From: Archegozetes longisetosus
Lineage: Eukaryota > Arthropoda > Arachnida > Sarcoptiformes > Trhypochthoniidae
Length of the DNA stretch: 64,000 nucleotides
Direction: 5' to 3'
NCBI GenBank assembly: GCA_018873245.2
Contig: JAEMBT020000001.1
Span: 3,348,001-3,412,000, forward strand
Shown here piece after piece: positions 23,122-32,689 of the stretch; within the stretch, counting starts at the first letter, position 1; each line of letters begins with the position of its first letter. Made by a program: the position numbers and the translations under genes. A model generated the notes under the pieces. It was not told the origin of the DNA and searched no databases. It was given only the letters and a program-made list of their open reading frames with translations.

Positions 23122-25222
23122 ATGGATATGCAGGCAAAACATTACAACGATACGAATAAAATGCAATACATGACGGCAAATGAACTCATTGACAGAATTA
23201 TTGAAGAAGACCCCAATAGGTAAGTGGGATGATAATAAAAACTAAGTTTCAAGAATGATAAAATTTTTCGTTATAAATCAAGAAAATTTGATTACGTCCT
23301 TGATGTTGGCTGCGGAACTGGTAATATTACAAATCTATTAAATAGCAGATTAAATGTCAAACAATTATGTGCTATCGATATCGACGAAGAGATGATTGAA
23401 TTCTCTAAAAATAATTCTCCCCAAAATAATATCAAATATTTCGTACAAGACATAAGTGTGGAATGGGATCAATTGAGACCAGAAATCAAAGCTTTAGAGG
23501 CAAAAGTTTCGCTTATTTGCTGTAATTACGTTCTTCACTGGATTAACGATAAAACAAATACAGCTATAAATATATTTCGCTTACTATCGAATGATGGCAA
23601 ATTTTATGGGAATATTTGCTATTCACACGATCCATTTTCAGAGTTGAAGTCAATGGAAAAAAGAATTTATGAACAAGCCATTAAGATACCGACGCGTGAA
23701 CAACAGTTAAGTTCATGGGAACTAGCCTTCAAAAATGCAGGATTCAAATTTGTTGATATTGTAAAGTCTGGATCTTTGATAGGAGCGTGTATGAAATCAA
23801 ATTTTAAAATATAAGCACTTTATTTAACATAACCACAATAATAAAATTACATAAGATTTCACAGGATTTTAACACTGGAAGAAAGAGCGAAAAATTTAAG
23901 AAAAACACGACATTTTATAGGAACAATAGGCGGGTTAAATTAGAAAATGTTTTACAATGATAGGCTAAACCTTTTAAGGTCAATAGCACATTTAGCTAGG
24001 ATTGGGAGATTGTTTAACTAGGACATACTTAGGTAGGTTTTCAGAGTTGAAATATGCTTACTCTCAGCTGTCTTCATAATTTGTACAGTTGAGACAAGCA
24101 TGTGAAGATTTCTTTTGTACAAATAAAAAGTAATCTTGAAATCAGTAATAAATGTTGACATATACGGTGAGTTATGAAAATTAGAGTTTAAAAATATAGG
24201 TTATTACAGAAGTATTTTGGTATAGGTCTAATTTAAGAACTAAGGCGTTATTACAATATTCAATTTTTGGTCACAGAACTCATTCTCGACAATCAAATTT
24301 ATGAAAATAGTAAACATTTTAAGTTACAATCAAATCCCATTATAGGCAACTGACTCCCGCCAGATATAATGATTACTTATACCGAATATAAGCAGCTTAT
24401 TTTCAATAACTTTTATTTAAAGTAAAACCCATTAATCACAATTAAATTACTCTAATATCTATTCGTTAGAAACATTTTTATCAATTAATTTATTAATTTG
24501 GTGTTTTATATCTAATCAAATTAACTTTCTTCTCACTTTGATTATATTTGTTGTATATTTGAAACAAAATCTTCCTCAAAATTAGAATTCAATGTAATGA
24601 AAAACATTAGTTGCCTAGATGAGGAAAATTGCAACTATGCTTACAGTCAAATAAGTATTACCTATGGCTGAAGTCAACAATAATTGTTTATTGCGCTTTC
24701 AAATTTCGAGATTTTATGCTAATCTGTCAAACTATTCGAAACCTTAAAGCTGCCATAGAAATGGAAACGGAGCATAACTATGCTATTTTTATGCATTTAT
24801 ACTGTTAGCATAATTGTTCAGCTCTAGCCATAGCGATCATTCACCTATTACAAGGTTGCCTATGAAAAGTTCAATATCATTTAAGCAGGTAAATCTACCG
24901 GTCATTGAGAATTGAGTTGCTTATAGTAAAAACTTCTTTACTTAGGTTGCCTATAATCAAACCGAACTGTATTTTTCTAATTGACTTGAATTTTGATATG
25001 ACAAAACATTGTTTATCAATAGCTGTTGCTCCACTCGAGGTGATGTTGCGTCAAACGTTTATTAAAGAGAAAGATGAGCTCAAGAAAAAGCAATTGATCG
25101 CAAGAATTGGCGATAAAATACTTGAAGAGGCTCCTAGATTCATTGATCAAATATCCGGCAAACATATAGCTAAATATGAATCAAGAATCTTTCTTACTAA
25201 ACTTGTAAAGAATGCTTACTAA
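23122..25222 (+). pseudogene. JHAMT-like methyltransferase copy 2, interrupted by a solo LTR
   Basis: Exon 1 is 23122-23219, exon 2 starts at 23283 and exon 3 is 25023-25222, all with the same splice phases as copies 1 and 3. Motif I LDVGCGTGNIT, IDIDE and VLHWINDK are present. Exon 2 is split at 23759 by a 496 bp solo LTR (23760-24255). Reading into the LTR ends translation at 23814, after about 140 codons of the fragment starting at 23392. On either side of the LTR the frame is otherwise open through the donor at 24309. Apart from this insertion no lesion was seen, so inactivation is probably recent. A truncated product without the C-terminal segment remains possible. Confidence 0.75.
23760..24255. 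mobile_element. Solo LTR (TG...CA) with 4-bp target duplication ATAT
   Basis: The insert begins TGTAAAGTCTGG and ends GCGTTATTACA, with ATAT at 23756-23759 and again at 24256-24259. Its position is defined exactly by comparison with intact exon 2 of copies 1 and 3. It is unrelated in sequence to the LTRs at 28012 and 40223. A 4-bp duplication fits a gypsy-type element reduced by LTR-LTR recombination. Confidence 0.8.
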
Positions 25223-25462
25223 TGATTAGATTTAGTAAAATTAGCTGCATTTAGTTAAGTAGTTTTCAACCTATTTTTCAATTAATTAGAATTAAATGAG
25301 TTTCAGCCTTAAAATCATTATGTACTAAATAGAACTTATGAAATCATTTCAAATTTACAATATAAAATCATTAAATTTGATATCAAATGAATAGTACTGT
25401 ATTGCAAATAATAAACCGATCATACTCTTACAATAGCACTGATTTACATATATAATGAGTAC

Positions 25463-27843
25463 GGTGTCCTCCACATAGACCCGATTCCAATTTGACCCAA
25501 GACGCTTTAGACCCAAACTTTTTCTATTTTAGCCCAATAGTCATTTCACCCAAAATGGAAAAATAAAAGTTCATTTTGACCCCATACCATACTATGAATA
25601 ATTTTTCACTGACTGATTATGCGTGTAGATACGTATCAAAATACACTCTGTTCTTTTATCTTCTTAACTAAGATAAAACAAACAGTTAAAGCATTATATA
25701 TTTTGATATTTTAATCAAATGTCAGATAAATTACTCATTGATACTTTGAAACAAACTTTAATTTGAATGTAACAGAATTAGTGGTCAAAATAGCAATTCA
25801 TTACTTTATAACATGCGTTGAAATGTTATCTGTTATTTACTAAACAAATTTTAACTCATATTGTCATAAACTTTCAATAAATTTAAGTTATTTTCTTGAT
25901 CGAAACAACAATTAGTTAATAAATACGTTAATAAAAACTGTCTCTTTTATTGCAAACACCATTTTTAACACTAAACGTGTTTTTAAACAAAACAATGATT
26001 GCAAAACAATCTTTAACTTATTTCAAACTTTATTCATAAGTTTGATCGTATCGATGCGCAACATTAAAGAAAAATTGCACTCAACACATGAGTTTAGAAG
26101 ATAAAAGGACAGACTGTATTGTCAAATTTATAACACGTTTATTTGCATTTTCAATATAATTATTGAATATTTTTGATTGAAATGAGTGAAATACAATGGA
26201 TTAAAACCTCAAGAAATCGTGAGCAACCAGTAATTGATGGGCATGTCTTTAAAATTAAGGAAAGAAAGTCAAATGGAAGAGCGTATTGGATTTGCAACTA
26301 TGAGGGATGTGATGTGAGAGCGGTTACGAATGACAAAGTTCTTATTTCATTTCGGTGAATCTCAATCATGATGAGAAACATCCACCAGAGAAGTCAGAAG
26401 TTACTAAAAGAGTTTCCCGTAACAAATGCAAAGCAGAAGTCATGAAAAATCCACTCAAGTCCGTACAGCGTATTTATACTGAACAGAGGATAGCAATGAT
26501 CAACGATACAAACGAAAGTACTGACGATCTCATATCATCATTACCCATATTTCAAAGCATAAAATCAACGCTTTACAGTGTTAGAAGATTTGTTTTTCCA
26601 CGCCAACCACACAGCAGATCAGATCTGGTTATTGATGAAAGATGGACAAAAACTCATGATAGTCGTGACTTTATTTTAGCTGATGATAACACTAATCATC
26701 GTATTATCATTTTTGGCACATTATCGTTTTTTCTCAGAGCCTGTGATACTGAAAATAGCACTTTTTTCATGGACGGCACATTTAAATCATACCCTCAAAT
26801 TTTTGCTCAAATCTATACAATTCATTGCATAATTGCCGGTCAAATGTTTCCTATTATTTTTGCATTACTCCCGAATAAAACTGAAGCAACATATGTACGA
26901 TTCCTCTTTTTATTATGTAATGTAGCTCTTCGTCATAATGTTTGTTTCTCACCTAAAATCATACAAATTGATTTTGAAATTGCAATGATGAATGCAATTC
27001 CTAAAGTTCTAATAAATTGTGAAATTCGTGAGTGCTTTTGTCATTACATTCAAGCCGTTTGGCGAAAAGTGCAGAATTTAGGGCTCATGATTGCGTTCAA
27101 AAATAATCCTTCTGTTAGAAAAACTGTAAGACGATTGTCTGCGCTACCTCTCGTTCCATATAATAATATTGATGAAGTTTGAACTGTAATTTATGAAAAT
27201 GCACCCCTTGAAATCAATAACATCAAAGCTCTTCTTGATTATGTAACAGTAACATGGGTGGATGAGATTTGTGGCTTATTTCATCGTAGGATTTGGCGTC
27301 ATTTTGATAATGAAGGCGCGCAAACAAACAATAATTTAGAGGGATGGCATTTCAAGCTGAACAAAATAATGGGAAAATGTCATCCAAACATTTATGAGTT
27401 GTTAACAGTCTTTCAAGACGTTCAAAATGATAATGAGATAGAGCTCCGATTGCTGCTTTTGGGCAAAAATGCAAAAAAACCTAAGAAAAAATATCGTGAT
27501 ATTCACCAAAAACTCATGACATTCAGAGAGAGAGAGAGACTCGAAAAAAATGACATTAATATCATCGACTTTAAAGACGCATGTAGTCATCAAATACGTT
27601 TGCGATCATAGATTTTCATGACTCAATTATGAATTGAGACTGATTTACTTTTATTTTAGATCTAATCATTTAATAAATTTCTGTTTACGATTTATATCAT
27701 TTTTTTCTATTTAATTTATTTGAAATGTAATAGCATTTGACAAGAGCTTCGATTTTTACTCCTCCTTTATAACATTGGGTCAAATAAACATAGGGTTATA
27801 TCTTCTTTGGGTTAAAATCTATTGGGTCAATCAGGGGTAGACC
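25463..27843 (+). mobile_element. Mutator-like (MULE) transposon, 2381 bp, 9-bp target duplication
   Basis: AATGAGTAC precedes (25454-25462) and follows (27844-27852) the element, a perfect 9-bp duplication. The ends are weakly inverted: GGTGTCCTCCACATAGACCC on the left and GGTCTACCCCTGATTGACCC reading the right end in reverse. Subterminal GACCCAA-type motifs recur at both ends. It carries a FLYWCH/MULE transposase. Confidence 0.85.
26182..27611 (+). pseudogene. FLYWCH-MULE transposase, two lesions
   Basis: The first part encodes a FLYWCH-type zinc finger (GRAYWICNYEGC, then NHDEKH after a +1 shift near 26355). The transposase core contains FMDGTFKSYPQIFAQIYTIH (first catalytic Asp), QIDFEIAMMNAI (second Asp) and NNNLEGWHFKLN (catalytic Glu), the MULE DDE triad in its usual order. 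A frameshift near 26355 separates finger and core, and a single in-frame TGA at 27180-27182 splits the core before the Glu block. All three catalytic residues survive. The element is therefore recently dead or possibly trans-mobilised. Confidence 0.85.
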
Positions 27844-28011
27844 AATGAGTACTCCTTTAAGTACTAATAAAGGAAGTAAAGATTCATATGTATATAAAAA
27901 ATACACGCATATGGTTCGATTATATATCAATTAAATGGATATTTTGTATGCACACTAATCTTTACTCCTTTTATTAGTACTTAAAGGAGTACTGATTATA
28001 TATTAATATAT

Positions 28012-28349
28012 TGCAACATAGAATCGTAGCACAACACAATTAATAAGAATAACACAACTATTGTAACTACAGGAGCTATTTTATTATGGTAATATGAGGT
28101 AAAAGACCAAGAATACATATTTGTCGATCACTCTTATAGGAAGATTTCGACCTAAACTTAGGGTAGAGGCTTAACAAGTTTTAACCAATAGTCGAGAAAG
28201 AGGAGTTATTTTTGTTAGGCAATGGTTAGGAGTGGGGATACTTTTGAATTACTAATCCTGATTGTCTGGTTCCTGTTTTGTGATTTATGTTCATCTGTGG
28301 GAAAGTAAGGTTAAGGGTGTAGATAGGGAATAAGTGAAAATTCCTTGCA
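28012..28349 (-). repeat. 3' LTR of the retroelement
   Basis: The LTR is 338 bp, ends in TG/CA and matches 40223-40560 without visible difference. On the sense (minus) strand it contains TATAAG near 28140 and AATAAA (28080-28085), spaced as expected for promoter and poly(A) signal. Confidence 0.92.
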
Positions 28350-28355
28350 ATTTGT

Positions 28356-28365
28356 CCCCTCCTTT
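28356..28365 (-). promoter_or_regulatory. Polypurine tract
   Basis: AAAGGAGGGG on the minus strand lies within about 7 bp of the 3' LTR, the expected plus-strand priming site for reverse transcription. Confidence 0.75.
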
Positions 28366-28910
28366 AGAGTGTTCGTCTCTGGACACTAGTAATATCTTCT
28401 CTATAAGAAGTGATTTACATTAGGTTTAAAAAAACAAGTTTAGAATATTCAATGCATGATACATTTAAAATATAACTAATAAAATTGATTATTAAATTAT
28501 AAGCATATATAGATTATATAAGAAATATGTGTTGAGGGTTAATGAAAATCTTGGGAAACAATAATTATTAATAAAAATTAGGAAGTTATACAATAAAAGT
28601 CGTATATAAAAAAATCTTAAAAAAGAATTAATAATGAATGTTTAGTAATTAGGAAAGTATTTGGTATGATATGAAAGGAATAGGGGGAACATTCTTAATC
28701 GACACGCACTTTATGTAGATGTTTATGATGCTTTGCATAGGTGTAGCTATGGGAGTGTTTATTTGAGTTTCAAACAATTGGCTCCAAAAATATAAACACG
28801 TTTTGTTTATTTGTGTGTAAAGTAAATGTGAGTTTGTGTTCTTTGTCCTGCAAAGAGTGTTTACTATTTTTCTTTAAATTATTTTATTTTTGGTAAAGTT
28901 CCTATTTTTA

Positions 28911-30485
28911 TGGTAAGTATGGAAATGTATAAAAAAAATTATTAAGAGAATGTTTGATTATTTATTTTTCTATTAATAGTTTTCCAACTATCGGGAAGGA
29001 TCCATATCTGAAGCAGAAAGCATGTCATCCAAACGTATGTGTAATAATTGATAAATATTGTTAACTGATAATGATTATTGATTTCTTTAGAGTACAAAAG
29101 ATTACGTGGTGAAAAGGATTGTGCAGGAGTTGCGACTCGTGTTGAAGACGTCTCTTGTTCAGACGCACGTGATACTCCGACGCTATCTCAGGTTATCTCT
29201 TCAACGGCGAGTGATGGTCATCCGCCATATTCACCTGTTAATCTCATTCTTCGAGAGCCCTTAGGCAAGCTTCCTCCTCGAACCGACCAAGTTTTCAACC
29301 ATCCCAGACGTGATAGAGTAACTGGGGAATATCAAATCGAGAGTGTTGTTGCTCGATCAAAAATTTGGAATGGCAAGATGTGGGAAGATCGATTCCTCGT
29401 GAGATGGATCGGTTGGGAGGATCGGTACAACACTTTTGAACTTGAGAGCACGCTCAATGGCTGTAGAGCGTTGTTTAACTTCCTTTTTCCTGAACATATG
29501 TCCTCGGTTGGCGCATGCCATAAAACTGGGAAATTGTTAAAAATTGATTCGACATCCATTAATGCTGGATCTGGGCACTTTAACGAGATCCTCCGTCGTG
29601 AGCTAGATCGGTATATTACTTTGGGGAAGTATTCGAAGTTATATGGTTTTCACAGGTAAGTGTAAATATAAGTATATAAATAAGCATAAAAACTAGAGAT
29701 AAAATTGTAAATGCGAGGCTGAGTATAAGATAAAATATAATATAAGTATAAATTGTATGTAAAATGTAAAAATAAATGAAAGGCGATGTTTAGTATTGAA
29801 TTAATATATTTTTTCCATTTTAGTCACTCTAAAGAAGATGTTCAGAATATAGAGTTAATTTTCTGGTCGGAGCTCTATTTAAAATGGACATCTCTAGAGA
29901 TGGGTGATTTTCATATTTGTCCACGGATAATCGGTAGAACTCAAGATGGCAAGAATGAATTGGGTGACTTTGTAAAGCGTTATCCGCAACACCGTGCCAA
30001 GTTTCTCTCAAACGACAGTGATGTCCTCAAAACCATTAGGTCATTGTCGGAGAAGTATCGTATCGTCATCTTCTTACTTGTTGGACCCCTAGGGACAAAG
30101 TATTCAGCTTCAGGGCGTACCTATCATGCAAATGTTTTAATCGTCTCCAATGATGGTGTTAAACGAAAATGTTGGTATTCTTGAACCTTTTATGAAAAAT
30201 AATTTTTAAATGATTAATTGCTTTCCAGATCACTATTTCAATCCGTTGGAAAGATCTAGGGCTGCTGAAACGCCTGTTAATTCGGTACGTCTAGCCAGGA
30301 TAAAGCTTCCGATTGATGGGGAACGGCGCACTATACAGATGGCTTTCGGGGACCAGATGAATACTCAAGATTGTTTGGAACGGGCTTTGGTATTCATTGC
30401 CAATACTGTTGAAAGTCGTCAATGGGTTGAGGGCTATGATTGGTTTTCTTACGATTGTAGCTCCAAACGATATGTTGAAAATTGA
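28911..30485 (+). CDS. Antisense five-exon chromodomain protein inside the retroelement
   Basis: The model has exons 28911-28913 (ATG directly before GTAAGT), 28981-29035, 29091-29655, 29824-30155 and 30229-30485, with phases 0, 1, 2 and 1, about 403 residues. Internal acceptors are TTAATAG, TTCTTTAG, CATTTTAG and CTTTCCAG. Residues about 115-165 form a chromodomain (GEYQIESVVARSKIWNGKMW, then FLVRWIGWEDRYNTFELE), with Y, W and W where HP1-type aromatic cage residues lie. The C-terminal 200 residues (SEKYRIVIFLLVGPLGTKYS; TQDCLERALVFIAN) are not recognised. A role in chromatin-targeted integration or silencing evasion is speculation. It lies between the envelope genes and the 3' LTR on the strand opposite to gag-pol, so its introns would not be spliced from genomic RNA. 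The tiny first exon and last donor (GTGTTA at 30156) are the least certain parts. Confidence 0.6.
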
Positions 30486-30634
30486 TATACTTAAATGATC
30501 TCACTTTTAAAAAAATTTTTTTAAACTTTTTTTTTAACTTTTTTTTACAAACCTTTTTTAAACAAATTTTTTTGAATTACAAGTATTATATAATTGTGAT
30601 ATTTTTTGAATAAGTTGTAATAATTAAACGTCAT

Positions 30635-30640
30635 AATAAA
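30635..30640 (+). terminator. Poly(A) signal of the antisense gene
   Basis: AATAAA lies about 150 bp after the stop codon of the antisense chromodomain gene, on its coding strand, in AT-rich DNA. Confidence 0.45.
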
Positions 30641-31201
30641 ATAAGATTAATAAGGTAAATAATGAGTAATTTGTTTGTTGCTTATATATACTTCGAGTAG
30701 GCCTATGAACAGGTTGGGGTAAGTATGAGTAAACATCATTTTCCGCTCATGTGCTCGATCAAAACTGTATTTAAAGTCTTTTCTTGTTACTTAAACTTAA
30801 GTTGATCTGAATTCAATTTTCTGCTCGGAGTGCTCAAATGATTAGTGGATTATCTTGTGAGCGCACGATGATTTTTGTTATTTTTATTGAGAATTTATTA
30901 GAATCAGCATAGGTCTACTAGAAAGAAGTTTAAAAATTTTATCCGATAGGCATGGCCACTTTGAGGGCCCGATGACCTGATCATTCGGTACCATTACTAT
31001 GAATTCTGAAGGTTTAGGAGTTGAATTTCGTAAATGCGCTCGAAGAATTTTTAAATTTTGTCTGTTAATTTCAAAGAGGAGGATTGACTGTACTTAAATT
31101 CATTATCTGAATTTTTAGCTGAGTCTTAAGTTGGCCAGAATCGGTAAAATTAAAAGAATAAGTTGTTTAAGAGTAAGAAAACTTTTTTTTTTTTAAAAAT
31201 C

Positions 31202-31231
31202 CGCCTGTAGGTGGAGCCACTTACACAGGCG
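31202..31231. other. Potential RNA hairpin in the retroelement 3' region
   Basis: CGCCTGTAGGTGG and CCACTTACACAGGCG can pair with a two-base bulge and a very short loop. It is the only clear GC-rich stem in an otherwise T-rich stretch between the antisense gene and the second envelope ORF. Role unknown; an RNA export or packaging element is conceivable. Confidence 0.35.
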
Positions 31232-31804
31232 TAAATTTCTTGAATAGAAGTTAAATATTTGGTCTTTGTTATATTTATGTTAAATGTAATTTTATTTGAG
31301 TTTTAGCAGGTTTTGCTGCTTTTTTTTTAAATAATTTTCGTTATTTTGTTTAGATTTTTTTAAAGTTTTTTTTTTAAAATAATTTTTTGCTTTTATTTTT
31401 TTTTTGTCTGATCGCATAATACATTTTTGTGTGTATTTTAAGCTCGCTTCACAAATCCGAACTCTTTCTGAGCCATTGGTTAACATTGAGTTTTGTAACA
31501 ATTGTTCAAAACTCGCTCAAAGCAAAGAGACACTGCCCATTAAATGGTTTAGTGTTTTCGGCATAAGTCATCTGAACTTATCCGGGATTTGAGGCGTAAT
31601 AATTCGCTTTTGGTATAAGCATCCAATTTAGTTTGTGATCAGAATTTTTGTTGGACGAAGAGGCCCTATTTGTTACGTAAGTTTTTTTTATTATAGGGTG
31701 TTGATGAAGTTATAATTAATGATGTCAAAGAGATAGGAAATTCAAAGTGTGATAGATTGAGTGAGAAGTTGACAGGAATTTATAGAGGTTTAATGAGTTC
31801 TTAA

Positions 31805-32689
31805 TTACACTGCAATGGGCTCGATATCTGGGTAGGGCGGAGGTTCTATTAACGATTCTTCGTTCACAGATACTGGAGCTCTGCTCGATATGAACACATG
31901 TTTATAGGCCCAATTTCTTTGTCTCATAACGGTCCGCAATTTCCTTATGATAAGCCAAATCACGGCTAATAGGCTTATTATAGCTATGGTTAAGATATCC
32001 TCACAATATTTCCAACCTGTCACTCTCGATACAGGATTTATTCCTCGCTTTAGCTTGAGCTCTAGTCTTAAAAGTTTACAGTTCTTATCTAAGAAACATG
32101 ATTGAGGTTCGTAATTGCTAAGTACGTTGTTTTTCGGTAATTTAAATGATGTATAAGGGGAATTAACAAAATACTCATCAAGTTCACCTTTCAACCATTT
32201 TATCCCCATCTTTGTGACTGTACTTTTAATTATCATGAAGGAGGCTGCTATTGAGGCCATATCAAACTTATTCCACTCATTCGCGATAGTCCGTACAGGC
32301 GCCATTTGACTTAGACTCGAAAAGTGCAAGTCGCGGCTTGTCCTGTTATTTTTTCTATGAAATAGAAATCTGTCAATATTAAATGTATTAGCAGGGGTTT
32401 TACAAAACTGTTCTATTGGTTCGATGAAGGTTTCATTAAATTTCTGACTACACCAAGAAATCTCGAGTAGGGTGAAGTTTCTTTTCATTAATTGATGGCA
32501 AGGGTTTTCATAGTGAAGGTTTAGTATTATGATATCGTCTTTCATATCGGCTTCCGTTAGGGGTAGTAGCGTTACGAATACAATAGTAAGGATTAAAGTT
32601 TGTCTAGGATCGTAAAACTTTGACTTTTTATGACCCTTAGTTCCATCAGGCTCTTGACTCTCTTCATTAGTGATACTTTCTAACGGCAA
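31805..32689 (-). CDS. Second envelope-like glycoprotein (Env2) of the retroelement
   Basis: The frame has 294 codons. It contains a hydrophobic leader (TLILTIVFVTLLPL), an ectodomain with potential N-glycosylation sites, a C-terminal transmembrane segment (ILTIAIISLLAVIWLII) and a cytoplasmic tail with PPPY, a PPxY-type late-domain motif. Its N-terminal ectodomain shares with Env1 the spacing YExPC...WC...FIEP...FC..P, so it looks like a duplicated, diverged copy of the Env1 N-terminal subunit without the fusion-peptide subunit. It overlaps the end of the Pol-Env frame by 10 bp in another frame. No ATG precedes the leader (the first Met is after it), so expression probably needs splicing or reinitiation. 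Function unknown. Confidence 0.65.
   Translation of the reverse strand: MPLESITNEESQEPDGTKGHKKSKFYDPRQTLILTIVFVTLLPLTEADMKDDIIILNLHYENPCHQLMKRNFTLLEISWCSQKFNETFIEPIEQFCKTPANTFNIDRFLFHRKNNRTSRDLHFSSLSQMAPVRTIANEWNKFDMASIAASFMIIKSTVTKMGIKWLKGELDEYFVNSPYTSFKLPKNNVLSNYEPQSCFLDKNCKLLRLELKLKRGINPVSRVTGWKYCEDILTIAIISLLAVIWLIIRKLRTVMRQRNWAYKHVFISSRAPVSVNEESLIEPPPYPDIEPIAV

Noticed and set aside
29824-30485. OTU-type cysteine protease for the C-terminal half of the antisense protein
   Set aside because: The string NDDHYFNP (as spliced) recalls a catalytic His block, but no matching DGxC cysteine motif was seen, so no enzyme call is made.
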